64,000 bases of DNA, taken from positions 244,733 through 308,732 of the forward strand of contig NZ_QJJM01000004.1 of the NCBI RefSeq assembly GCF_003201955.1, given 5' to 3'. The notes below the pieces were generated by a model, which searched no databases, was not told the DNA's origin, and saw nothing but the letters and a program-made list of their open reading frames with translations. Within the stretch, counting starts at the first letter, position 1. Each line of letters begins with the position of its first letter. Both the position numbers and the translations under genes were made by a program. Source of the stretch: Blastomonas natatoria. GTDB taxonomy: Bacteria; Pseudomonadota; Alphaproteobacteria; Sphingomonadales; Sphingomonadaceae. Of the stretch, positions 33,607 through 41,756 are shown piece after piece.

Positions 33607-35442
33607 ATGCCAGCCAGGGGAGCCGCGGTGCAACAGTTTCGATCCACGCCCGGACTTGCCGATCAGCTCGGCCAGGCCATGCAACTCGCCCGCTCCGGCA
33701 GGCTGGACGACGCTGAGGCCGTCCTGCAGCGCGTGCTGGCAAGCACTCCCCGGCATCCCGATGCGTTGCAACTGCTCGGCATGATCGCGCGGCAGCGCGG
33801 CGATCAGGCAGCCGCTGTGCAGCTGTTCCGCCAGTCGCTCGAGGCACAGCCGCATCAACCGCATGTGCTCAACAATCTCGGAAACGCGCTGGCCGCCCTG
33901 GCCGATCACGCCGGCGCGGCCGAAGCCTATCGCCAGGCCCTCGCGCTGCAGCCCGGATATGAAGATGCACGGATCAATCTGGCGCTGGCCCTGATCTCGA
34001 GCGGCGCACCGTCTGAAGCAGCAGCGCTGCTTGTTCCGCTGCTGCGTGCGCAACCGATGCTGGCGCGGGCCTGGGCGGTGCTCGGTCAGTCCTTCGCGGC
34101 CTCGGGCGACCAGGCCCAGGCGATCCGGGCCTATCGATCGGCGCTGCGGCTGAAGCCGGATCACGGGCCCTGGCTGCACAATCTTGCCGTCGCACTGCGG
34201 CTTTCGGGCCGTGCAGACGAAGCCATGCCGCTGTTCGACCGCTGCGCATCCCGGTCGCCCGACGATCCTCGCATCCATTACAACCGGGGCCATTGCCTGC
34301 AGGATCTCACCCGGATGAACGAGGCCGCGAGCGCCTATCGCCGGGCGATCGCCCTCGCCCCCACCGAGGTCGACATGCATGATTCCCTGAGCCGGCTGTT
34401 ATGGCAGCAGGGCGACAATGCCGGGCATCTGCGCAGCTATCGCGAGGCGCTCGCCCACTTTCCCGACCATCCCGGCCTGCTGGCCGCGCTGGCCGAACGG
34501 CTGACCCTTTCAGGGCAGGCGCACGACGCCGCGGCGCTGCTGAGCGGACCGGCGTCGCGCAGCATAGGCGGCGCGACCATCCGCTACAGGCTGGGTCAGG
34601 CCTGCTGGTCGGCGCAAGACCCTGAGCGAGCTTTCTCTGCCTTTGATGCCGCGCTGGCCATCGACCCTGATCATGCGCCGACACTGCGCGAATCGGCGCG
34701 CTGCCTGATCATCGCCGGGAAGTTGGAGGCAGCCGCGCCGCGCATCGCCCAGGCGCTGAAGATCGATGCGGCAGACCAGCAGGCCCTGGCGCTGCAGGGG
34801 CTATGCTGGCGGCTCGAGGGTGACCCTCAGGCACAGTGGCTGCTCGACCCCGCGCTGGTCGGAATCGCGCAACTGATGCCCGACACAAGCATTCGGCAAG
34901 GGTTCAACGCTCAGCTGGACGCCGCGCTCGGACGTTTGCACACGTCGCATTCGGCGCCGCTCGAACAGACTCTGCGCGGCGGAACCCAGACGACGGACGA
35001 CCTGTTCGCGCGTGATCTGCCCGAGATCGTCGCGATCCGCGACATCATCCGCAAGGGGATAGAACGCTATATCGCTGCACTGCCCGATGATCCGAGCCAC
35101 CCGTTCCTGGCGCGCAGATCCAGCGGCTTTGCATTTTCGGGCTCCTGGTCGGTCCGCTTGTCGAGCGGCGGGCACCACAGCAACCATATCCATCCCCAAG
35201 GCTGGATCAGCGCTGTCTATTATGTCGCAGTGCCCGAGGCGGTGAGCGATGGCCGCAGCGGCTGGCTGAAGTTCGGCGAGACGGGGCTCAACCTTGGCGC
35301 ACGCGAACAGATAGCGCAGATGGTCCGGCCGGAAGCAGGTCTGCTGGTGCTGTTTCCGTCCTATTTCTACCACGGTACCGTGCCGTTCAGCGACACGCAG
35401 CATCGCACCACCATCGCCTTCGACATCGTGCCGACCGGTTGA
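33607..35442 (+). CDS. TPR-repeat protein with C-terminal 2-oxoglutarate/Fe(II) oxygenase domain
   Basis: 611 aa from the ATG at 33607 (GGAGG immediately upstream). A TTG at 33589 or a GTG at 33628 are alternatives. About ten tetratricopeptide repeats (residues about 10-400, e.g. 'LNNLGNALAALADHAGAAEAYRQALALQP') precede a putative 2OG-Fe(II) oxygenase. The oxygenase carries 'HSNHIHPQGWISAVYYV', with the iron-binding His residues, and a distal 'LFPSYFYHGTVPF...HRTTIAFDIVP'. The TPR part would dock a protein or peptide substrate for hydroxylation. It ends 6 bp from the convergent DUF885 gene. No signal peptide, so cytoplasmic. Confidence 0.85.
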   Translation: MPARGAAVQQFRSTPGLADQLGQAMQLARSGRLDDAEAVLQRVLASTPRHPDALQLLGMIARQRGDQAAAVQLFRQSLEAQPHQPHVLNNLGNALAALADHAGAAEAYRQALALQPGYEDARINLALALISSGAPSEAAALLVPLLRAQPMLARAWAVLGQSFAASGDQAQAIRAYRSALRLKPDHGPWLHNLAVALRLSGRADEAMPLFDRCASRSPDDPRIHYNRGHCLQDLTRMNEAASAYRRAIALAPTEVDMHDSLSRLLWQQGDNAGHLRSYREALAHFPDHPGLLAALAERLTLSGQAHDAAALLSGPASRSIGGATIRYRLGQACWSAQDPERAFSAFDAALAIDPDHAPTLRESARCLIIAGKLEAAAPRIAQALKIDAADQQALALQGLCWRLEGDPQAQWLLDPALVGIAQLMPDTSIRQGFNAQLDAALGRLHTSHSAPLEQTLRGGTQTTDDLFARDLPEIVAIRDIIRKGIERYIAALPDDPSHPFLARRSSGFAFSGSWSVRLSSGGHHSNHIHPQGWISAVYYVAVPEAVSDGRSGWLKFGETGLNLGAREQIAQMVRPEAGLLVLFPSYFYHGTVPFSDTQHRTTIAFDIVPTG

Positions 35443-35448
35443 AGTGAA

Positions 35449-37227
35449 CTAGCGCGTCCGTGCCTGCGCGGCGATCCAGTCATCGACCGTCTTTTCCAGC
35501 AGCGTCATCGGCAACTGGCCCTGCGCCAGGATCAGATCATGAAATGCCCGGATGTCGAAGCGGTCCCCCAGCGCCTTCTCGGCCCGCTCGCGCATCGCGA
35601 TGATGCGCAATTCGCCGACCTTGTAGGCGACGGCTCCGGCCGGGGCACCGACATACCGGGCGAGCTCGGTGTCGATATTGATATCGGCCAGCGCCGTATT
35701 CTCCTCGAAGCACAGGCGCGCCGTGGCATAATCCCAACCCATCACATGAATGCCGGTATCGACCACCATGCGGCATGCACGCCACATCTCGGTCGAGAGG
35801 CTGCCGAAAGCCTCGTAACCATCCCGGTACACGCCCATCTCATGTCCCAGCCGCTCGGCATAGAGCGCCCATCCCTCGCGAAAGGCCAGCAGGTCCCGGG
35901 CGCGGCGGAACGAGGGAAGATCGGGGTTCTCGCTGGTCAGCGCGCCGTGCGTATGGTGGCCGGGCGCCGCCTCGTGCAGGCTGAGTGCAGGCACCTCATA
36001 CAATGGCCGCTGGTCGAGATGCGACGTGTTGACGACAAACGTGCCGGCAAAGCCCTTCGAAAAATCACCGCCGCCCCCGCCCCGTGCGGTGGTATATCCC
36101 TCTTCCAGCTCGGGCGGCACCGGAACGATGGTGAAGGGCTGACGCGGCAGTACCGAGAAATAGCGGGGAAGCACGCCATCGATCCGCTTCGATGCCGCCG
36201 CATATTTCTCGATCAACCCCTCGCGGCTGGTAGCATAGAAGCGCGGATCGGTTCGCAGGAAATGCAGCCAGTCGGCAAAGCTGCCCTCAAAGCCGGTCAG
36301 GGTAATGACCTTGTCCATCTCTGCCCGGATGCGCCTGACCTCAGACAACCCAAGCGCATGGATCTGCTCGGCCGACAGGTCCGTCGTCGTGTAATAGCGC
36401 AGCAGGAAATCATAATAGGCCCGGCCGCCCGGAATCGCCGCAATGCCCAGTTCCTTGCGCGCTGCGCCGCGATAGGGACCGTCGATATAGTCCAGCATGC
36501 TGGCCTGGACCGGTCGGATGTCGCGCGCGATCAGGGCCTGCGCCTCTGCCAGTGCCACAGGATAGGGCCTGAGCGGCGCCAGCATCGGATCATCCGCAAC
36601 CGGCACCGCGACCTGCTTGCGCAGGATTGCGACTGCCACATCGATGACCAGCCCGGGATTTGTCCACGCGCTGGCTACCCCGCGCTCCAGATTGGTGCGC
36701 TGCTCAGCAAAATAGCGCGGGATGCCGCGCATCCGCTCAACCCAGGCCATGGCCTCGGCTTCGGAGCGGATGTCGAGCCCGCGTGCCACTGCATAGGGCG
36801 TGTTGTAGAAACCTTCATGCGCGACAAAGGCAAAGCGGCGTTCGTCGAAATCGATTCCCTCGATGCGCCAACCGATCAGCGCACGCAGATACTGCCTGTC
36901 GATGCGCTGCGCATGGGTAAGCCCTGCATCATCCAGCCGGTCGAGCTGCTCGGCCAGGATTTGCAACTCCTCGCGTCGCTGGGCCATGCCGCCCAGCGTC
37001 TCGTCCGGCCAGCCATCGCGCGATCGGGCGGGGTCCGACCGCCCTGCTTCCATCGGATGGTCGACGGAGAAGCGCTCGTATCGTGCAACGATATCAGGAA
37101 ATGACTCTGCACTGGCTGCGGGCGGCGTCAGCCATACCGATCCCGCCAGAACCAGGGCGCAGGCAATGCGACCCGCCCGCGCCCTGGCCGACCATGTCCT
37201 TCCACCAAGGGGTGCTGGAAGGCGCAT
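35449..37227 (-). CDS. DUF885 family secreted protein, copy B (intact HExxPGH)
   Basis: 592 aa from the ATG at 37227 (a TTG at 37236 would overlap the upstream stop). The signal peptide ends near 'AASAES'. It has the full zinc-peptidase-like motif 'LSLHEAAPGHHTHG' and the later 'FREGWALYAERLG'. This is the best candidate for a catalytically active member of the four. It follows the FAD oxidoreductase gene after 5 bp and is the last gene of the long minus-strand group starting at the TonB receptor. Confidence 0.87.
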   Translation of the reverse strand: MRLPAPLGGRTWSARARAGRIACALVLAGSVWLTPPAASAESFPDIVARYERFSVDHPMEAGRSDPARSRDGWPDETLGGMAQRREELQILAEQLDRLDDAGLTHAQRIDRQYLRALIGWRIEGIDFDERRFAFVAHEGFYNTPYAVARGLDIRSEAEAMAWVERMRGIPRYFAEQRTNLERGVASAWTNPGLVIDVAVAILRKQVAVPVADDPMLAPLRPYPVALAEAQALIARDIRPVQASMLDYIDGPYRGAARKELGIAAIPGGRAYYDFLLRYYTTTDLSAEQIHALGLSEVRRIRAEMDKVITLTGFEGSFADWLHFLRTDPRFYATSREGLIEKYAAASKRIDGVLPRYFSVLPRQPFTIVPVPPELEEGYTTARGGGGGDFSKGFAGTFVVNTSHLDQRPLYEVPALSLHEAAPGHHTHGALTSENPDLPSFRRARDLLAFREGWALYAERLGHEMGVYRDGYEAFGSLSTEMWRACRMVVDTGIHVMGWDYATARLCFEENTALADINIDTELARYVGAPAGAVAYKVGELRIIAMRERAEKALGDRFDIRAFHDLILAQGQLPMTLLEKTVDDWIAAQARTR

Positions 37228-37232
37228 GAAGC

Positions 37233-38543
37233 TCAATTCGTCAGATACGCGAGCGACATCAGCAGGCGCGGCAGCAAGGCTGCGCCCGCGTGAAACCGGA
37301 CCGGAACCGGGGGCCGCGGCGTCACCGACAGGGCGCCCGCATCACCCGTCGCCAGCATCTCTGCGACTTGCGAACCAATCACCGTGTTGGTGGCAAGACC
37401 CCGCCCGTTACAGGCCTGGATCGCGATGGCCTCATCACCCAGATCATAGATTTCGGGCAGGAACGAGGTGTTCACCCAGGCCAGGCCGTGCCACAGATAA
37501 TCGATCTGCGGTTCGGGCATGGTCGGGAAATACTGTTTGAGCCGTCGCTTGGCCTCACGATAATAGGCCTTTTCGCCATTTACCGCGAACGACATCGGAA
37601 AGGCGGAAACGAGGTGTCCCAGCCCGTCGAGCCGCGCGGTAAACAGATAGGGCATCTTGTCGGTAAACGCGCCGCCGCGAGGCAGGATCACCTGGCGCTG
37701 CGAGGGATCGAGCGGCATCGAGGCAAACTGGAACACGTTGAGCGGCAGCGACGTCCGCCGCATCGCGGGATGCAGCGCGGCATTGCCGCCATTGGCGGCG
37801 AGCACCAGCCGCTGCGCGCGCATCGTGCCGCTGGGCGTGTAGCAGAACCAGCGGCCATCCTTGCGCTCCAACTGGCGCACCGGACTGCCAGCGAACAGCC
37901 GGGCGCCATGACGCTGGGCCACCCGCGCCACGCCGCGGACAAACGCAAGCGGATTGAGGCCGCCCCCATCTTCGAAACGCAGCGCACCGCAATAGCGATC
38001 GGTGCCGAACAGCGCCCGGGTCTGCGCCCCTTCGACGAAGCTCACCTTGTGGCCGCGCGCCTGCCATTGCTGTGCCATGGCGCGCTGCTGCTCGGCCAGC
38101 GCCTCGGTATGCGCCGGGGTATAGAAACCGTCCTGACGCATATCGCATTCGATTTCGTGGCGACGTACCAGATCGAACACATGCGCCCCGGATCGGCCGA
38201 TCATGTCGGTCAGCCTCTCGCCTGCATCCGCCCCCAGAACATCGCGGATCGTTTCAGGCGTGTGGCGAATATAGTCCGGCGCGATGATCCCGCCGCTCTG
38301 GCCGGTCGCTCCATCCCCGAACTGGCCTGCCTCGATCAGGGCCACATCGATATTGCGCTCGGCCAGGTGCAGCGCCGTGGTCGCGCCGGCGATGCCGCCC
38401 CCGATGATCAGCACGTCGACATCGTGCACGCCGACCAGGCCCTCTGCCTGCGGCGCGGGCGCTGCATTGGCGGTCCAGACCGGATTGGTAAGCCCCTTGC
38501 GGCGCTTGCTGGAAGAGATCGGCTGATACTGCATCACGGCCAT
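37233..38543 (-). CDS. FAD-dependent amine/amino-acid oxidoreductase (DAO family)
   Basis: 436 aa. The dinucleotide-binding motif 'VDVLIIGGGIAGATTALHLAERNIDVALIEAG' (around residues 43-75) and 'GATGQSGGIIAPDY' match the D-amino-acid-oxidase/PuuB (gamma-glutamylputrescine oxidase) group. Such enzymes oxidise amines or N-methylated or D-amino acids. Position between a transporter and a DUF885 peptidase suggests processing of an unusual amino acid or amine released from an imported peptide (inference). Confidence 0.87.
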   Translation of the reverse strand: MAVMQYQPISSSKRRKGLTNPVWTANAAPAPQAEGLVGVHDVDVLIIGGGIAGATTALHLAERNIDVALIEAGQFGDGATGQSGGIIAPDYIRHTPETIRDVLGADAGERLTDMIGRSGAHVFDLVRRHEIECDMRQDGFYTPAHTEALAEQQRAMAQQWQARGHKVSFVEGAQTRALFGTDRYCGALRFEDGGGLNPLAFVRGVARVAQRHGARLFAGSPVRQLERKDGRWFCYTPSGTMRAQRLVLAANGGNAALHPAMRRTSLPLNVFQFASMPLDPSQRQVILPRGGAFTDKMPYLFTARLDGLGHLVSAFPMSFAVNGEKAYYREAKRRLKQYFPTMPEPQIDYLWHGLAWVNTSFLPEIYDLGDEAIAIQACNGRGLATNTVIGSQVAEMLATGDAGALSVTPRPPVPVRFHAGAALLPRLLMSLAYLTN

Positions 38544-38680
38544 ACCGTAACTGGCGGCATGCAGGGGATCACGGCAGGCGCGCGGAAGCGAACGTCCCGC
38601 TTCAATCCTGCCGATAGGGTCAAGGTCATGGTGGCAACTATCCTGTTCGCCCAGGAACGGGCGGTGAAACGGTCAACGGG

Positions 38681-39580
38681 TCAGATGGCAGCAGGTTGTC
38701 GCTCGGGCCCAGGGCCAACGCGCCGCGCTATGGCGACAAAGGCCAGCACGACGCACAGGGCGACGGGCGTGTTCATGATCATCGGAAGCGACATCTCGTT
38801 GTTGCCGACGATCGAGACGGCAATGAAGATCGCTGTGCCTTCCTGGCGCATCAGATGCTCGATCCCGATCGCGACATTCTCGCGGTGCGAGAAGCCGGCA
38901 AAGCGAACGATCGAGGTGACGACCGCCACCATCAGCACGTTGAGCGCAACGGTGATCCAGAACAGCGCGCCCAGGTTTTCGCGCAGCACAGGCACCTGAT
39001 CATAGAGGATCACGGCGAACGAACTGAACAGGACGATGGTCGCAATGTTCTTGAGGTAACGCTTGAACCACAGGGCGAAGTCGGGCCGCCACGCGCGGAC
39101 AGCAAAGCCGGTGGCCGCAGGCAGCACGGTGATCGAGAAAATGTCCCAGAAAAACGAGGCGAGCGGCACGTTCACATCGGCTTCCAGCCCCATGAAGTGC
39201 AACAGCGCGAAATGGGCATAAAAGGGCACGACGAAAATGTAGATCATGCTGAGGATCAGCGTCATCGACATCGACAATGCCAGATCGCCCTTGGCCATGT
39301 CGGTGAACAGGTTCGACAGCATGCCCCCCGGCGTGGTCGCCAGCAGCACGAAGCCGACGGCCAGCGCGGCCGTCGGCGCGACGGTCAGCGCGAGCGTGAG
39401 ACCGATCGCAGGCGGGACGATCAGCATCGAGCACACCCCGAAGATCAGTGCGCGGCGGTTGCGGAACACCTGGCGGAAATCATCGGCGGTGAGCGACAGG
39501 CCCATCGACGCCATGATCGCGATCAGCGATCCGGGGAGCAGCCAGTTGCCCAGCAGGGACATGAGGTCGGCATAGGTCAT
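38681..39580 (-). CDS. BASS-type (bile acid:sodium symporter-like) transporter
   Basis: 299 aa with about nine to ten hydrophobic helices. 'LLATTPGGMLSNLFTDMAKGDLALSMSMT' is the conserved substrate/sodium region of the bile acid:Na+ symporter/ArsB-like superfamily. Bacterial members carry organic anions, including pantoate and keto acids. In this operon it probably takes up a small carboxylate product of the peptidases into the cytoplasm (inference). Confidence 0.85.
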   Translation of the reverse strand: MTYADLMSLLGNWLLPGSLIAIMASMGLSLTADDFRQVFRNRRALIFGVCSMLIVPPAIGLTLALTVAPTAALAVGFVLLATTPGGMLSNLFTDMAKGDLALSMSMTLILSMIYIFVVPFYAHFALLHFMGLEADVNVPLASFFWDIFSITVLPAATGFAVRAWRPDFALWFKRYLKNIATIVLFSSFAVILYDQVPVLRENLGALFWITVALNVLMVAVVTSIVRFAGFSHRENVAIGIEHLMRQEGTAIFIAVSIVGNNEMSLPMIMNTPVALCVVLAFVAIARRVGPGPERQPAAI

Positions 39581-39592
39581 GCAATCGGGCCC

Positions 39593-40072
39593 TCAGGCGA
39601 TCTCGAGCGAGAGCGTGCACACGCCGCTGCGCCTGATGGTGCGACAATCGGCCTGCGCTTTGGCAAGATCCTCGTCGAGAATGCGCGCGCAGACATTGGC
39701 CTGGATCCAGCCGAATGGCATCAGCAACCTGCCGCCATTCCCGTAGAACAGGCCAATATCGTAAAAATCGCCGGGCGGCAGGCCCTTGGTGCTGCCCGCA
39801 GCAAGATAGGCGAGAACGATGTCGCCGGCTTCCGGATAGGAGGTGGCGTTCTCCGCCGGAATGACGGGCTGAGCCATGCCCTGCGGCAATGTGCTCGCCG
39901 GCATCGGCACCGAGATTTCGGGGCCGGTCCAGATTGCGTGCATCGCCTCGAACCCGGCCTTGCGCTCGGCCAGCTCCCACAGGAACGCCGCCGAAATTGG
40001 CGCCGCGTCGTCGAGCAGACGGCAGCGCGCGGACAGGCCCGATTGCGGCTCGACCAGTTTGATGATGCGCAT
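39593..40072 (-). CDS. DUF3830 protein (cyclophilin-like fold)
   Basis: 159 aa without a signal peptide. 'AFLWELAERKAGFEAMHAIWTGPEISVPMP', 'GDIVLAY...GDFYDIGLFYGNGGRLLMPFGWIQANVCARI' matches my recollection of DUF3830, a small beta-rich family often found beside amidohydrolase or peptidase catabolic genes. Function is unknown. It lies 9 bp from DUF885 copy C and 12 bp from the BASS transporter, so it is inside the operon. Confidence 0.7.
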   Translation of the reverse strand: MRIIKLVEPQSGLSARCRLLDDAAPISAAFLWELAERKAGFEAMHAIWTGPEISVPMPASTLPQGMAQPVIPAENATSYPEAGDIVLAYLAAGSTKGLPPGDFYDIGLFYGNGGRLLMPFGWIQANVCARILDEDLAKAQADCRTIRRSGVCTLSLEIA

Positions 40073-40081
40073 ATCGCTCCC

Positions 40082-41755
40082 CTATTGTCCTGCGGCCATG
40101 GCCAGATATTCTTCCTTCTGCAGCGCGATCGGCACATTGCCGTTCAGCCAGAGAAAATCGTGAAAGCGCTTGAGGTCGAAGGCCTTGCCTTCGCGCACGC
40201 GCGCCTCGGCCAGAAACTCCATCGTCTGGATCTTGCCGATCTGATAGCTGATCGCCTGTCCAGGCGAGGCTGCGAAGAACGTTGCCTCTTCCTCTGCGGT
40301 GGCACGGTCCATCGGCACCATCGCGCGGAGATAATCCGCCGCCTGATCGATGGTGAACTCGCCGGTCGCCAGCTTCACATCGACTTCGACGCGCAATGCG
40401 CGCAGCCGGGCAAAATTGTAGATGATCTCGCGCGACTTGGGGGCATTGTCCCAGAGACCCGCCTGCAGCATCATCTCTTCGGCATAGAAGCCCGTGCCCT
40501 CGTTCGCCCCGCTGTCGTAATAATGCCTGCGCAAGGGGTTGGGGTGCTTCCATCCCAGGGTCAGCTGGAAGAAGTGACCCGGCACCCCTTCATGCACGAT
40601 GATCGGCCGGGGATCGCGCGCGATCGACAGGTTGAAATAGCCGAGGTTAGGCGATGGATCGGGCAGATAGACCGTCGCATTCTGCCCCACTCGGGTGCGA
40701 TCTGTGAGGTCGAACGTGCGCCCCAGCCATCCGATCGGCGCCAGATAGGCCGGAAAGGGCAGCGCATTGTAATGCCCGGCCCAGTCGGGAACCGTCAGCA
40801 GATTCTGGTCCTTCAGGAAAGTGCGGATATCGCGCTCGTCCGCAGCAAGCTTGGTGACCACGGCATCGATGGAGGCCCCGATCGGAAGCTCTGCCACACC
40901 CGCATTGCGGTTGCGCTCGAGCTCCTCGAACAGCACCGAGCGCGTCCATTCCTGCCGCCCCATCAGCGCCAGCTGTTCGGGCGAATAGGGGTAGAGAGCT
41001 ACCTTGCTCAGGAAAAAGCGATAGCTCTCTCCCCCCACCGCCGTCTGGCTGGGCAATGCCTCGCGACGATTCTTCAGAAAGGTTTCGAATGCGGCGAACG
41101 CCGTGATCGACCGGGCAACAGCGGCGTCCAGCCGCTTGCGCTGGGCAGCACTGGCGGAAGAAGCAAGGCCGCTCGCCATGCCGCGCAGGCTGTCAGGCAC
41201 GATGGCGATCTGCGCGAGCGCCGCGTCGACAAAAGGCCTGCGCATGTCATCGAGATTGGCCTGGCCTGCGGCCAGAACCGCAGGCGCATTGTCGAGCAGC
41301 CGGATGACCTGATCGACCCGTCCGGCCTCTACCGGTGGCGGTGGCAGCAGCACCTCGAACACCGGATTCAGCGCCTGTGCGACATAGAAATGCGGCTGGC
41401 GGCGCCAGGCGGCGACATGATCCAGCTCCCAATGGACGCGCGACAGCGCAGAACCGATCAGCCGGTAATCGATCTTTTCGCTGACCGTTTGCGGCTTGTC
41501 GGCCAGAGCATTCCACCGGGCTTCGAAGCGCGCGAGCGACCGGCGCTGCTCTTCCACCGCCTTGGGCGACCAGTCCGGCGTCCAGCCTGCGGGACGCACG
41601 ATCCGCGGGATGTCATCACTGGTCGATGGCTGGGTGGTGGCGCGCCAGGCCCAGAAGTCTGCGCCCAGCTTCTGCACCTCGGCCTGTGCCATCGCTGCCG
41701 GCGCAGCTGCCAGCATCGCCGCCCCTGCCACACTGAGAATGAAGCGCTTCAGCAT
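40082..41755 (-). CDS. DUF885 family secreted protein, copy C (intact HExxPGH)
   Basis: 557 aa from the ATG at 41755 (GGAAGTAGG upstream, spilling into the S9 stop). The signal peptide ends near 'APAAMAQ'. The motif 'IIVHEGVPGHFFQ' and 'GANEGTGFYAEEMM' are complete, so this copy should bind zinc like a peptidase. It begins one base after the S9 peptidase gene ends, showing strong coupling, and probably trims the oligopeptides that the S9 enzyme produces. Confidence 0.88.
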   Translation of the reverse strand: MLKRFILSVAGAAMLAAAPAAMAQAEVQKLGADFWAWRATTQPSTSDDIPRIVRPAGWTPDWSPKAVEEQRRSLARFEARWNALADKPQTVSEKIDYRLIGSALSRVHWELDHVAAWRRQPHFYVAQALNPVFEVLLPPPPVEAGRVDQVIRLLDNAPAVLAAGQANLDDMRRPFVDAALAQIAIVPDSLRGMASGLASSASAAQRKRLDAAVARSITAFAAFETFLKNRREALPSQTAVGGESYRFFLSKVALYPYSPEQLALMGRQEWTRSVLFEELERNRNAGVAELPIGASIDAVVTKLAADERDIRTFLKDQNLLTVPDWAGHYNALPFPAYLAPIGWLGRTFDLTDRTRVGQNATVYLPDPSPNLGYFNLSIARDPRPIIVHEGVPGHFFQLTLGWKHPNPLRRHYYDSGANEGTGFYAEEMMLQAGLWDNAPKSREIIYNFARLRALRVEVDVKLATGEFTIDQAADYLRAMVPMDRATAEEEATFFAASPGQAISYQIGKIQTMEFLAEARVREGKAFDLKRFHDFLWLNGNVPIALQKEEYLAMAAGQ

Positions 41756-41756
41756 C

